NCBI GenBank assembly: GCA_028023455.1
Contig: JAQFVV010000151.1
Coordinates: 2,725,097 to 2,789,096, forward strand
From: Epiperipatus broadwayi
Lineage: Eukaryota; Onychophora; Udeonychophora; Euonychophora; Peripatidae
DNA length: 64,000 nucleotides
Direction: 5' to 3'
The notes under the pieces were generated by a model. That model did no database searches, was not told the origin of the DNA, and saw only the letters and a list, made by a program, of their open reading frames with translations. Position numbers and translations under genes: made by a program. Every line of letters begins with the position of its first letter. The first letter of the stretch is position 1. Positions 21,141-32,839 of the stretch are shown one piece after another.

Positions 21141-22180
21141 GCACCTCAACTACAGTCACACTCCTGCTAGTTTCGCATCCTGCTTTAGAATCAGAACTTT
21201 AATAAATTCAAGTCTCTGTAGATTCTTTTTTTTTTCAAATGTCTCAATAAGTCTTCTTTATTTTAGAAAAAAAAAACAACAACCATATATTAGTCTAAAT
21301 CTTCGACTCATGGTATTTTAACTTTAATCACAAATAGAATATTACTAATTTCAAGTTCTATAATTACTAATCAAATAGTCATATTCTTATTTTAAACGTT
21401 AGGAATAGATGACGTTTTAAACCCTATTAAAAAAAAATCATATTTCCCTGATTGATAAACGTGCTTTATTGCTTTTGGGAAATTTCTATATTTATTATTA
21501 TTTGTTCTGTTTTTCAAAAATAATTACGAATCAATTTTAAACATACGGATTCGTTTATTTATTTTAGAAATAATCAAAATTTGTAATGTAATCTGCCAGC
21601 AGCGTGAATACTTAATTTTTTGTTGTTTTTCAACACATAATAAATCTTATTAGACTGAAATTGACGTTGGCATATTGTTTAAGAATTCATAACCCTAACT
21701 GTTTATCGTTTACACATAAAAATTACTATCTAATAACAAGTTAGTTCTTCATACAATAACACATTAGATTAATCAATCATTTTTATAAAATAATCTTACT
21801 TGATTCAATTTCCCCAAATTTCTATTTAATTATTAACCAATATGCCATTTCCCCAAAAACTTTATGCGCTAATTATTATAGCTCTTGTAACAAAGAATTA
21901 CAACCGAAATTGCAATTAATGTATGTAAACGAATATGTATTGTATTATGAACACATTCAACATTTCCTGCAGCGATAATAACCCTAACCCTTGTGTTTTA
22001 AAATTTTCTGAGTTTATTATCATTTGTTTTTCAAAAATAATTATGGATCATTTTAAAAGCATATTGATTTAATTATTTTTTTATTATAAATAATTAAAAT
22101 TTGAAATGTAATCTGCTATCAGCTTGAATATATAATATAATGTTCTTTTCATTCAATCCAATTGAATTACATGTATATTC
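21141..22180. other. AT-rich stretch with two similar blocks
   Basis: No gene is seen. Two blocks, about 21500-21620 and 22020-22140, share TTTTTCAAAAATAATTA(C/T)G(A/G)ATCA, ATTTGTTTATT-like and AAAT(T/G)TGTAATGTAATCTGC(C/T)A segments. A third related block lies at 24330-24440. This is a dispersed repeat of unknown kind. Confidence 0.5.
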
Positions 22181-22189
22181 TCTTCCTTT

Positions 22190-22450
22190 TTTTTAAAAAA
22201 AAACAACAACTTTATTTCTTCATTCAACATATGTACATATTTACATCTTTAACACCCAACGTTTCGACTACTTTTTTCTTGTAGTCATTTTCAAAGATCT
22301 TTCTTCATTATCTAAACATTCATTCAACATATATATACATATTCGGGTCTTTAACACACAAACGTTTAGACCACTTTGGAGAATGAAGAAAAATCCTCGA
22401 AAATGACTACAAGAAAAAAATGGTCGAAACGTTGGGTGTTAAAGAAAAAG
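22190..22450. repeat. foldback repeat H with GTAGTC-GAAAC motif
   Basis: Arm 22240-22310 (TCTTTAACACCCAACGTTTC, GACTACTTTTTTCTTGTAGT) is inverted at 22380-22445. On the minus strand of the left arm, and on the plus strand of the right arm, the sequence reads GACTAC-loop-GTAGTC directly followed by GAAACGTTGGG. That resembles the stem II plus GAAA half of the hammerheads, but the CUGANGA half is not recognisable. Confidence 0.65.
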
Positions 22451-22744
22451 AAAAAATAAGATATAATTGAATTGGTTTGAATGAAAAAAAAACATTATAT
22501 TTTATAAGATATATATATATTAAAGGGAAAGTTCGTTTAACAGTGGTGATAATAAGTTAAATATACATTTCTTGAAAATATAATTAAATAAGGAAGAACT
22601 TACATTTTGTATTTAATTTAAAATAAATATTACCGTAATAGAAACATTAATTTATTAAATAATAATTCTGTGTTGAAAAGTTATCATACATATATTAAAA
22701 TTACTATTAAATAAGCGAACGAATGGTTTTGTTGTTTGGGAGCT

Positions 22745-22862
22745 CATAAAAAGATTTGAGGAAAATACCAAAACTGGAATCGAACTGAGGATTTTACATC
22801 CAAGACTTTGTCACTCTATTGCTGCACTAAACATGCAGTAACATTGCTGATTTGATTACAGC
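22745..22862 (-). repeat. tRNA-derived SINE-3 copy
   Basis: Minus strand: a tRNA-like stretch with TAGAGTGACAAAGTCTTGGA, then AAATCCTCAGTTCGATTCCA (box B-like), then a short body (GTATTTTCCTCAAATC). The same layout and bases recur at 32400-32512. The anticodon region and acceptor are not tRNA-like. Confidence 0.65.
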
Positions 22863-23099
22863 AACAAGCAGTTTATAATGTTCAAAGGATGCTAATGTAT
22901 CTTCTAAACTAGAAGTTACAACGAATATAGACTTTACAACAGCCTTACCATAATGAACTGTGGTAAGAAAAAGAGTGTAGATAAAAAAAAACTAAAGTAA
23001 TCAAAATCATGAAAAATGTATATAACTGTAGATAATCAAATTTTATAAAAATTTTGAGAATGGAGAATTTATTTATTTATTTATTTATTAAAATAAATA

Positions 23100-23885
23100 T
23101 TACTTGCAATGCGATGTACTGTGGCTTCTTCAGAGTCAGGAAGCTCTCAGCCACTATGCCCAGAGAAGTCTGTTAACCACTTTATCTTCCCTTTCCATTC
23201 TTCACCCTAAGTTTTCCCCATATTCTTCTCTATTCTGCTCCATATCATTTCCACAACATAATCTTTGTCAACTCCATGATCTTTATATCTAAAGTTCCCT
23301 TATCTTTTTTCAAACCCAGCATAAAAACCAAGAATCCACTTTCTGTATAATCACTTTGTTTATATTTATTCTCCCACAACTGCATTATTTATATTTATTC
23401 TCCCACAACTGCATTATTTGTACCCTTTCTGCTTGCAGGCATTTACATTCAATTAACAGATGCCTAATATTTTTCTATTCCTTCCTTATATAACTTTCAG
23501 ACTAAATCAACCATATTTTTCCATTTATGTGTATATTTCCTTGTTGCTGAAGATCCCATTCAAGCCTTAAACAGTAAACTACTTTCCTTGCTATTATCAT
23601 AAATTAACTTACACCCAATATTCTGTTTACTTCTATAATTATTTAGACTTTTTTTTATTATCTGTACTAGCTCTCCAGCTCCCTATTTTTTATTAATGCA
23701 TCTATTCTTCTATCCCATTCTTTGCTATTGTAGCAGTTAACAATCCTCCTAATACAATCACCCCACCTTTTGTACAAGTATACTGACATAAAGTCTTGAT
23801 CGTAATCTTTTGCAAACCATATCATCTTTCTCACCCATCTTGTTGCCTCATTTTTATTTTTATACAAGTGACATTTTTGGAAGAA
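23100..23885 (-). pseudogene. LINE 3' fragment (zinc-knuckle RT clade), minus strand
   Basis: Read on the minus strand, 23867-23667 encodes 66 residues (YKRWGDCIRRIVNCYNSKEW in its middle). Further down, in a shifted frame, it reads HLLIECKCLQAERVQIMQLW, then SDYTESG and MLGLKKDKG. The H-x4-C is the last part of a C-C-H-C knuckle. The same segment is seen at 49929-50160, including a shared 3' end (TTTCTCTGGGCATA...TGAGAG...CTTCTT...AGTACA). A 32-base tandem (TATTTATATTTATTCTCCCA) interrupts it. It is a broken copy. Confidence 0.75.
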
Positions 23886-24027
23886 ATAGGGATCTAAGTT
23901 GAAGCTGAGATGTGCATGTTACTAGAAAAAAAAATCAACGAATAAATAAAGTTTTAAACTAAATCTCAGGAGATTGTATGACATAAAAAAACACACGTGA
24001 GAACAATAAGCAAGATAAGGAAGCTTT

Positions 24028-24116
24028 CTGAAGTATTGTGGTTAAGAGAAGCTCTGGATTCAACTTGGGAAGATCATCCTGCGGTAAAGTGATGGTGATT
24101 GAAAATGATGCTGATA
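24028..24116 (+). pseudogene. RTE LINE 3' end relic
   Basis: GAGAAGCTCTGGATTCAACT, GGGAAGATCATCCTGCGGT and TGGTGATTGAAAATGATGCT align, in order, with the last 90 bases of the RTE copy ending at 39430. There is no open frame. Confidence 0.6.
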
Positions 24117-24589
24117 TCATTTCAAAAACTTTAGGTCCCATTCAAAAGTCTTGTTCCAGTAGCAACAAGTAAACAGATATATATCTCAGCCTATATGGAT
24201 GGATGTACACATATGTACACATTTGTAAATCAATGTATTCTCTTTGACTTTTCTTTAAAAATCAATATTTCCTGGAGCTATAATCAAGATTTTCTTACTT
24301 TTGAGAAATTTAGATGTTTGTTATGATTTATTTGTTTTTCAAAAATAATTATAGATCATTTAAAAAGGATACTATTTTGTTTATTTATTTTATAAATAAT
24401 TAAGATTTCTAAAATAATTTGCTTTTAGCATGAATATTTAACTGAAGAATAGTATTCTTTTATAATTTTTCAAGATACATATTAAACATTATTCTAAAGG
24501 AAAGTGCCATCATTGTACTGTAAAATTATCCAGTTTCCATTCACATATCAAATTACCATCTCCTGTATAGTACTTCCAATGACAAGTAC

Positions 24590-24772
24590 AAAGAGGCAAA
24601 ACTCTCCATACAGTAGCGCCACCAGTGCAAGCCAGAGTAATCAATGGATGCAGAAAGGTTGGGGCATAAAATCCCTATCTAGTGCCTACTCATCCAATAT
24701 CCCCAGACTAGTTTCTAGCTTGTGGCTTTTATGTGATGTAGTGATCATGTGATGTTTAGTGGTTCAGTGACA
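24590..24772 (-). repeat. family A ribozyme repeat, truncated in its ribozyme
   Basis: GGCAAAACTCTCCATACAGT through CCAATATCCCCAGACTAGTT matches family A, then TCTAGCTTGTGGCTTTTATG breaks off. The end TAGTGATCATGTGATGTTTA is the terminal extension. The GAAA side of the HHR survives (as TAGAAAC) while the CUGAUGA box is replaced. Confidence 0.75.
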
Positions 24773-25254
24773 AGTAATAATACTTAGAACTGTTTGTTAC
24801 CAAAGAGGAAATAATAATCAAATGGTTAGTTGTTTGAAAGGTCATGACATCTAAGCACAAAAAGTCATGGGTTGAGTTTTTGATCCAGGAAACTTTAACT
24901 TTTGAGATCATGATTTTTTGTTGTGCTAAACTGTACAGGAAAAAATGACTGGCCCTATAGCAGTTAAAATCACAGATAGTCATCCCATTCAAGTGCTAGT
25001 TTAATTTGGAATTGCATAACAGCGAGGATCACATAAGAATGCCACCGAGTAATATAAAAGAATTTCATTGGATTCAACATTGGCAAATTTCTATTCATTT
25101 AAATAATGCCTCGATCAAATTTGTAATCTTTGTAACCAAACAATTGCCATTAAAATTTCAAATAACCAATAGCAGCAAATCTGCATTTAGAAATTTGAGT
25201 ATATGGTATGTTTGTAAATATATGTAATGATATTCTTATTCGATATCCCTATTA

Positions 25255-25745
25255 AGAAGTTGTAAACATAATCTTGTAATCGAATATTAATAAATACAGT
25301 AGCACAAATATATATACAGTACAAGTTTAAAAAACTTTTATCCACTTAGAAGCTCTTTCAACTAGCTTCATAGTCTTTGTTAAGTAACTCTAGTTCTTTT
25401 TTAAGGTATCTTCAAACATGCTTCCAAAGTCTAGTCTCCCACAATTCATTAATTTTAACATTTGCTGCCTGTCTATTTATTATGTCTTGCTTACACTTTT
25501 ATATTAACATAAGTATGACTTAATTCATAGACAAGCGGCAAACATTAAAATTAATGAATTGCGTGAAGGATAGACTTTGAAAGCGTATTTGAAGATACCT
25601 TAAAAAAGAATTAGAGTTTGTTGACAATGACTAAAAAGCTAGTCGAAAGTGCTTCTAGGTGGATAAAAGCTTTTAAACTTGTACTTCATATATATTTGTT
25701 ACTGTACTTATTAATATATTTAATTACAAGATTATGTAAATATAT
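25255..25745. repeat. foldback repeat J, arms of about 230 bp
   Basis: Bases 25266-25505 pair with 25530-25740 in reverse, e.g. AAGGTATCTTCAAACATGCT with its mirror near 25590 and ATTAATTTTAACATTTGCTG with its mirror near 25540. On the plus strand the right arm contains TTGACAATGACTAAAAAGCT then AGTCGAAAGTGC, a GACT...AGTC hairpin directly before GAAA. That recalls the hammerhead stem II/GAAA half. Not coding. Confidence 0.75.
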
Positions 25746-26880
25746 ATATATATATTAGAAAACATGTTTTCGGAAGCAAATGTGTTTAATAAAACAATAT
25801 TACAATAAATATATTGAGATTTTGATAAGATAACACTGTTTTTTCACTCAGTTGAAGGCAAATGTTATTTGGTCAAAATGTCAGTATATTTACTTTAATG
25901 TTATTTTATTAAACATGGTTGCTCGCAAAAACATGTTTTCTAAAATGTCTTTTGCCCATGAGAACAGTCATTTCAAGGGGGTGGTATGTGCATGCACATG
26001 TGTGTGTGTAAATAATATTATACCTTGCTATTTTTTTATAGAAATTTTCACATTTTTTAAAGTGGTAATGTTTAAGGAAAAAACAACCAATTTCTTGCTG
26101 GACACATGTTCCTGTCAATAGCCAGTTTCATCAGCCTTGGAAATTAGTGGAGACCCCCATCAAATTTTAGCAATGCAAATTCTATATAAATTCAATTGCA
26201 ACATTTAATTTATTATTAAAAAGTTTGAATTTATATTTTGATATCAAATTGAATGGTTGTAACTCAGCTTATATAAAAATTGTATTATTTTGTTTGAGAG
26301 TTTCAACTAATTTCCAAAGCAAGTTTATTGCCAGAAACATATATCCAGCAAAAGATTGATTACTTTTTCTTCAAATATTGACTTGAAAAATTATAAAATT
26401 ATTAAAATTTCTATAGAGGGCATAAATAAGAAATAACATTGATCGGTAATACACTAAAATCCCCCAAATATTTTTTTTCAAACACAATTTTGATTGTTAT
26501 ATGTAATTTAAAATAAAAACGAAGGACAACCATAAATTAATTAATTCAAAAACTAGTTTTAGAAATAGTGCCTGAATTAATATAATTAATTACTGGTTAA
26601 ATTAATTAATTTATGATTTCCCTATACTTTCAAGATATATATAACAACCAAAGTTGTAGTTGAGGGGGGAAAATGTTTTGGTTTTTAATGCATTATTGAT
26701 CAAATTAAATTAGACATTTTTTTTTATAAAATACTTTTTGTGTATATTATTTTATATTTATACACTTAATAATAAAATAATTTACTGTTTACTTAAATAA
26801 CACTAAGAAGCTGATTGATGGCAACCCAAAAAAATGAAATGAATATAAAAGAAAAGGTACCTTTAACTATTATTTTTATT

Positions 26881-27160
26881 TAAATCACTAAACATCACAT
26901 GATCACCATCTCTTATACTAGCACATAATTGTTATTAAACAAGGCAAAACTCTCCATGCAGTAGTGCCACCCTGTGCCAAACAGAGTAATCAATGGATGC
27001 CAGAAGACTTGTGCATAAAATCCCTATCTAGTGCCTACTAGTCTGGGGATATTGGATGAGTAGTCACTAGATAGGCATTTTATGCATGAGCCTTCTGGCA
27101 TCCATTGATCACTCTGTTTGGCACAGGGTGACACTACTGTATGGAGAGTTTTGCCTTGTT
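26881..27160. repeat. family A foldback element with 13-bp target duplication
   Basis: The element starts with the extension (CACTAAACATCACATGATCA...ATTGTTATTAAAC) and continues with GGCAAAACTCTCCATGCAGT. It turns back on itself at about 27040 and ends with ACTGTATGGAGAGTTTTGCC-TTGTT. A perfect 13-base direct repeat, TATTATTTTTATT, flanks it at 26868-26880 and 27161-27173. The extension is on one side only. The HHR itself is lost at the turn. Confidence 0.9.
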
Positions 27161-28539
27161 TATTATTTTTATTCTTATAAAAATATTGTGACTATAGAAT
27201 TTCAATATAATATACTAAACATATTGTAAACTTTAAATTTAAATCTTATTTGATTATTACAATCAAGTGAGATTCTGTCTCCAGCCTTTAATAATTGATT
27301 ATGAGTTTAATAACCCTTAAGTGTCATTATTCCATCTGGTTGATAAATTAATTTCATTTTGAATTACCATTTTTGAATTACCAGCAATAATGCACTAAAA
27401 AAATACAAAATTTTTTTTTTCTTCAACTATAATTTTGTTTGTTGTATGTACCTTGAAATAAACGTATCAGCGTGTTTTCATTTCAAGTTACAAATAGCAA
27501 TCAAAATTGAGGTTGGGAAAAATATTTGTTTTTTTTTTAGGGCATTATCGATCTATGTTATTTCTTATTTATGCTCTCTATAGAAATTTTAATAGTTTTA
27601 TAATTTTGACAAAGGTCTGCTTATAAGTATCAGAGCTACCAAGAATAAGGTGATGCATTCTATTCTTGATCCATAGTTCAACGTTTAGACTGCTTTTACT
27701 TTGAATCATTCTCTCTCAGTAATTATATTTATTATACAATTAACAGTATACAACAACAAGATGTTTTACATTTATCGATTCTTAACTCATTACAGTATGG
27801 AGAGAATTGCTACTGTTTGATCTATTTTTACAGGGACAGTAACATGTTCATGAATTTTTGGTATATTATTGCTTACATCTTGTGCTGAATATTCATTCAG
27901 AAAAGAAGACCTTCTGGACAATTTTTTTAGGTGTCTAATTCTTCATTGATAATAAAAATATCCTTAGTTTATTCATTTAACCCATTTTTTCAAAATCTAC
28001 ATGCTCTATGAAAATCACTGGATGGCTGTATTTTTGACTGTGAAGTAAGTTTGTCACAACTTTTTTTTTTAGTTCCGTAAGATTCCTGGCTGTGTTTACA
28101 ATCTACTATTCTGGTTTTATAATACACATGCTCCAAATGACTTTTAGTTTCATAATTTAAGCAGCATTTGTCTTTCTAATTGCACTGTCATCTTGTAAAT
28201 ATAGCTCACCCCAGTAATGACATGACCTTTTACAGAGTCTTTTGCTTTTTATTTTGTGACTCCTTCACTCTTATGGATTTTACAATTATCTGTGGAATTG
28301 TCTGTTCTGGTTGTATGATTTTGAAAGTCTCTTGCTTGTTCTATTGATATTTATATGCCACAGCTTTTTTTATGATCTACACATTTGTCAGATCCAGTTC
28401 ATAAAGAAATTGTTGTTCAAGTCTAAGATTAGATATATCCCACATAAACTATATAAGGAAGATTTATCAATGAAGTCTCCATATTACAAAGAAATCAAGT
28501 CATATCTCACATGACCTAATTTAAAAAAACAGGCAAAAC

Positions 28540-28790
28540 TCACTATATGTATTGCCAGAAATGGTGTTCATGTGATGTTTCATGACCTAATTTCACAAGC
28601 TTGTACTACAAATGTTATATATAGAGCTCACAAATAAGCCTTTAACAAGCTTTGCAGAATATCCCATACCCCAGACCGGTTTCTGCTACTGGCTTCCTCA
28701 GTGAGGTGCTAGGATATTCAAGTATTAGTGGTCTGGGATTGGGGATATTCTGTAAAGCTTGTTAAGAGCATATTTGTGAGCTCTATATAT
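28540..28790. repeat. family B ribozyme repeat, foldback
   Basis: GAGCTCACAAATAAGCCTTT...GCAGAATATCCCATACCCCA (28627-28674) is inverted at 28729-28786, with the HHR in the turn. The first part (CAGGCAAAACTCACTATATG, TGTTCATGTGATGTTTCATG) shows that family B shares its terminal motif and extension with family A. Confidence 0.82.
28668..28707 (-). ncRNA. hammerhead ribozyme motif, family B
   Basis: Minus strand: ACCUCA, CUGAGGA, stem II segment AGCCAGUAGCA (short GC/GC stem bracketed by A-A), GAA, palindromic stem III ACCGGU, C17, UGGGGU. Stem I has six pairs (one G-U). The core is intact; stem II is weak. Confidence 0.75.
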
Positions 28791-29163
28791 CACTTGAGCA
28801 ATATATGAGAACATTAAGTGATATTACCAATGCCAAATTACATGCTACTATTTTTTGTAACATTCCTAAGACCTTGTCAAACTCTAATTTTTGTACTTTG
28901 TGCTCAATATTTTTATAGAAAATAAAGCTTCGCTATATATTTTAATGGTCACAGACTAAAATAATTATTTAATTTTTAAATTAATTGTTTACATGATGAA
29001 ATCTGTTTTTAATTTTGACCCTTTTTGTGCAAACTAAACATAAAAGTGCAAACATTTCTTAATTTGACCTTGATATCACATTTAGTATAAATTTCATCAC
29101 TTGAGCAATATATGAGAACATTAAGTGATATTACCAATGCCAAATTACATGATACTATTTTAC
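28791..29163. repeat. 65-bp direct repeat pair
   Basis: CACTTGAGCAATATATGAGA...CCAAATTACATG at 28791-28856 recurs at 29098-29163 with two substitutions (offset 307). The first copy abuts the family B foldback exactly, so the insertion or its repair may have captured it. The 240 bases between hold nothing I recognise. Confidence 0.85.
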
Positions 29164-29616
29164 CCTAGTGTTGCAATGATATTCTGCCATGAAGATCCTA
29201 TCTTTACTGGATTTGCTATCTATTTCAATCAGTATGATTGAAAATGTTGCATTGAAAAGACTACTATTTGCATTAAATTTATATACCTAACTGTAATTAG
29301 ATGAAGATAATTAATCATTAGTAGCAAATTGTTCCTTTTTCACCATATTTATACATTTAATGTAAGGTTTAACTAATTTGACATTTATTGGTTATTAAAA
29401 CACACTATGTGGCATAAGTGTGGGGAGAATAGAAGTGTTGCTGAACAGTCTTGCATAAGTTGATTTCACTTGATGTTCAATTGGTTTCAGGGGTTAATAT
29501 GGAAATATATAAATTAAAAGAGGGGTAGAGTATTCCAATCCTATACCATAAAAAGTTACATTTTCAAGAAACCATTTAAGTGATATAAATATAATATAAA
29601 ATAAATATATATACAA

Positions 29617-29772
29617 GACCCAGAAAGAGACTATATGTGAGATGGATGGATGAAATAAGAAAGTGTGCAGGGGTGTTCTGGGGAAGATAAGATAAAGATC
29701 AGAGAAGATGGATTGAATTTGTAGAGACCTTAATCCTGCAGTGGATTGATAATGGTTGATGGTGATGACAAT
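29617..29772 (+). pseudogene. RTE LINE 3' end fragment
   Basis: AGACCCAGAAAGAGACTATA, GAGATGGATGGATGAAATAA, GAAAGTGTGCAGGGGTG and CCTGCAGTGGATTGATAATG match the 3' end of the copy at 39270-39416. They encode RPRKRPHVRWMDEIRKCAGV-like residues with frame breaks. The tail is TGGTTGATGGTGATGA. It is a 5'-truncated insertion of about 155 bases. Confidence 0.88.
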
Positions 29773-29987
29773 TGTAGAAATACATATAAAATAATGTAAA
29801 AGCATCCAGTCTTTATATACTTCTCTGACAGCTAAAATTGAACTTTTGAAATTTTAAAATGTATTTCATTTATGCTAGAATCTGTCTTTTGCTTTTTATT
29901 AATCCACTTTAGTAGAATTATTTATCTACTCCATGATATTACATCGCAAACTGCTTAATTAATCTGGAAATTGTATATATATATATT

Positions 29988-30488
29988 AAACAAAGCAAAG
30001 CAAAACTCCATATAGTAGTGCCACCTGTGCTAAACAGAGTAATCAATGGATGCCAGAAGGCTTGTGCATAAAATCCCTATCTAATGCCTACTCATCCAAT
30101 ATCCCCAGACTAGTTTCTGGCTTGTGGCCTTCGTCAGTGAGGAGCTTTGGATCAGAGAGCACTGCATCTAGATCTTAGGATCTAATGCAACCCTCTAGCA
30201 ACCACCTTTTATCTCTACTTAACTACAAAACCATGAGCATGAAATTGAAAACACAAAAAATATTTTCAATCTAAGCTCAATAGCTTATATAGTCATATGG
30301 GTCTGAACTCAGTTCAGCACCCATACATTTTGGTGTTTTTGGCTCTTTAACAACCATAGCCACCACTACCCTATTAGGCAGGATTGGTGTTAAACCAGCA
30401 AGCAACATATAATCACATCTCCAATACTAGCACAAAATTGTTTATAAACAAAGCAAAGCAAAACTCCATATAGTAGTGCCACCTGTGC
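29988..30488 (-). repeat. family A ribozyme repeat, 1.1-unit tandem copy
   Basis: The first 43 bases (AAACAAAGCAAAGCAAAACT...CCACCTGTGC, 29988-30030) recur exactly at the end (30446-30488). The copy is therefore a little more than one unit of period 458, running through the extension into the next unit start. Such a read-through of a unit junction is expected from a tandem or circular template. It contains the HHR at 30103-30142. Confidence 0.9.
30103..30142 (-). ncRNA. hammerhead ribozyme motif, family A, core intact
   Basis: Minus strand: CCUCA, CUGACGA (position 7 is free in hammerheads), AGGCCACAAGCCA, GAA, palindrome ACUAGU, C17, UGGGG. Stem I has five pairs with one G-U. The only deviation is A-A at 10.1-11.1. 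Predicted cleavage is between C17 and the UGGGG segment. Confidence 0.78.
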
Positions 30489-30514
30489 ATAGAAAATAAT
30501 TTTTAAAAATACCT

Positions 30515-30625
30515 CTTTTTTTTTTTAAGTGTCATAGCATCGGCCGGGACTTGAACCCGCAACCTGGGCAACTGCCTGCTAGTGCAAGGCAGTCACGCTG
30601 ACCTCTCAACCACCAATGCAAGACT
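30515..30625 (-). repeat. tRNA-derived SINE-1 copy
   Basis: Minus strand: head TTGGTGGTTGAGAGGTCAGC, box B GCGGGTTCAAGTCCC, end GATGCTATGACAC and A-tail. It keeps one of the most tRNA-like box B segments of the family. The reading frame that starts inside it at 30582 is incidental. Confidence 0.85.
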
Positions 30626-30825
30626 AAATTTATTGGACATTCAAGCTGAAATGATTTTAAACATCTTGGTCACATGTATGCTTTGTTATGCATTGACATT
30701 TATCTTGACATTTGCATTAATTGATTTAGTCATTTTATTTTTAACTTTATCTTTCTTATTGCATTGCCAAATCCATATAATATTAATATCATCTGTATTC
30801 TTTAATACTTTTTACAATGCATTTT

Positions 30826-30945
30826 TACAACTCACTAATGACGGTTTCGATTGCCCCAACAATCTTCTTCAGAACTTCTATTTATATTTCCAATGTTCTG
30901 AAGATGATTGCTGGGGCAATCAAATCCTCAATAGTGGAATGTAAA
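30826..30945. repeat. foldback repeat I with CUGAAGA...CAAUC-GAAAC motif
   Basis: Bases around 30840-30878 (GGTTTCGATTGCCCCAACAA, TCTTCTTCAGAAC) are inverted at 30893-30935. The minus strand of the left arm reads CUGAAGA, A, GAUUG-loop-CAAUC, GAAACCGUC, which is hammerhead-like apart from one extra base before stem II. The right arm reads CUGAAGA, U, GAUUGC...GCAAUC, AAAUCC. This is a possible further ribozyme family. Confidence 0.6.
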
Positions 30946-30949
30946 AAAG

Positions 30950-32070
30950 CATTATAAAAAATAATAAAGAACATAGATGATATTAAAATTACATTTTATT
31001 TTTATTATTATAGTAGGAATTATTTACATTATATTATTAAAATGTAAAGATAAGAGTTTTTAAAATTCCTTTCAACTTATTTCATTGTTTTAATATATTT
31101 TCATTATTTTAAAGTTAAGCTATAATAATATTATCTTGCTGCAAACTTTATTTAAACTGAAAGTCATTTATAAAAAAAAAAAAAATTATACAGTTTAAGC
31201 CTTCTTTTAATTACGTTGAGTGTTTAACATTATGAATTTAACATGCATTTATTTATGATAAACATAAAAAAAACTGCATCAAGTTTAATGCATTCTAATA
31301 CCATAAATTATGAAATTATATGGTATACTTTACGTTTAGATTTAATTAAAGTCTATATTATTGAGAAAATAAATGTAATGTTTAAAATATAGCTTTACCT
31401 AAACGTTGACATTGATTCCCTATAATACTGCATAAATCAAGAATCTCATCTAAAAACAAACAATTAATTACAATACTTGCCTATGGCAAAAAATTTAACT
31501 CATTACCACAGTTTCAAAATACATGGGTCCTGTTCAGTTAGTTCTAGAAAATTACCTAACAACGGAAGTCAAATTTCCATAGAAATAATATTAACTGGTT
31601 AATAAATACCATAAACATTTCTATATCTACTTTATATATGAATGTAAAAGATTTAATCAATACATGAATATTAAGATTGTACTAGATTATATATCTACTT
31701 AATAACATAAATATGTAAAATAAACAAGCATCAAAATTAATGTTTTGAATAAAAATAATAAAAAACAAGGTATGAATTAATAAACACAGAATTAACATTT
31801 ACTTCTCCCCACCCTATTTATTTAACTTTAAAAAAACAACAACATTTGTTTAAAATGAAAAAGTCAATTCTCCCACCTCCAAGCTTCAATTTGCTGACAA
31901 TTTAAAACATCTTTTCTTTTACACTATGGAACATTTTTAACATTTATTTCTAAATAAATGGCAATACATGATTTCTCAGAATTTTCATGTTTTTTTAGAA
32001 AAGTTTTTTTAAAATCTTTGTGGAAGTGTTAACATCATTTTAAAAATCTTTTACTGCTTTAAATTAAATA
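30950..32070. other. AT-rich stretch, nothing recognised
   Basis: No ORF above 60 codons and no repeat landmark. Mostly A/T homopolymer-rich sequence. Confidence 0.5.
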
Positions 32071-32083
32071 AGAATTTTTTTTA

Positions 32084-32168
32084 TATATGTCAAACCATTG
32101 ACCGGGAAGCGAACCCTGGCCAGCTGCTTGGAAGGCAGCTATGCTAACCTCTTGGCCACCAATGTTTG
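32084..32168 (-). repeat. tRNA-derived SINE-1 copy with target-site duplication
   Basis: Minus strand: TTGGTGGCCAAGAGGTTAGC, AGCTGCCTTCCAAGCAGCTG, GGGTTCGCTTCCCGGTCAAT and a poly-A tail. The direct repeat ATAAGAATTTTTTT lies on both sides (about 32068 and 32175). The variable middle is shorter than in other copies. Confidence 0.88.
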
Positions 32169-32399
32169 ATTAGATAAGAATTTTTTTAGCTTCATAGCTG
32201 ACACATAGAAAAAAAAAAAATCTAATTTCAGCTGAACAGAAGTTTTTTCAATACATTTTTTCGAATTTAATTTTAAATAAATTAAACTTTATTTAAAAAG
32301 AAAAAGTCATTTAAATTTTTGAAGTATACGTTTTGTTTAAACTTTCATTAATCTTTCATCTTTAGATGGTTACGGATGGAAAAAAAGTCATAAAGCATT

Positions 32400-32512
32400 T
32401 TATTGCTTGGAATTCATAAAGAGTTTGAGCACTTAAAGTACAGAACTAGAATCGATCCTAGGACTTTACAATCCAGAATCTGTCAGACACTTGACTACTT
32501 CATTAAACTACA
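32400..32512 (-). repeat. tRNA-derived SINE-3 copy
   Basis: Minus strand: GTAGTCAAGTGTCTGACAGA, TTCTGGATTGTAAAGTCCTA, GGATCGATTCTAG (box B-like), then CTCAAACTCTTTATG. It matches 22745-22862 in order and spacing. The 131-codon ORF starting at 32403 on the plus strand runs across it and is not credible. Confidence 0.65.
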
Positions 32513-32839
32513 TTTAGCATTCTGTATAAAGTTCTACCTCATTTTGGCATTTTTTTTTGGTATGAGAAGATATATTTTTAAGCTTAAGCAATGTGAACTC
32601 ATTTATTTTACAAACTTATTTATGAAGCATCTAATTCATGAAACGGAGAAAAATTATATTTTTCTACAATTGACCAGTCATGATTATGCCAAAACATGTA
32701 ACAAATATATAAAGAATGAGGTACTGCTATATAAAATAAATGTTAAATATTTGGTAATAAAAAAAATATTAAAATTAAAAAAAGGGATAATTAATTAATA
32801 AACGTTTTTATTAAAATTATTTAATGCCGTTTCTGTAAT

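Noticed and set aside
25852-26121. 89-codon ORF (plus) and its 69-codon antisense ORF as a gene pair
   Set aside because: They overlap on opposite strands with composition-driven residues (C, V, F, T from GT-rich DNA). No motif or repeat support.
26881-27160. Family A as a classical DNA-transposon MITE
   Set aside because: Inverted ends fit at first sight, but 12-13 bp duplications, one-sided extension, tandem units and the ribozyme core fit a retroelement better. Not fully excluded.
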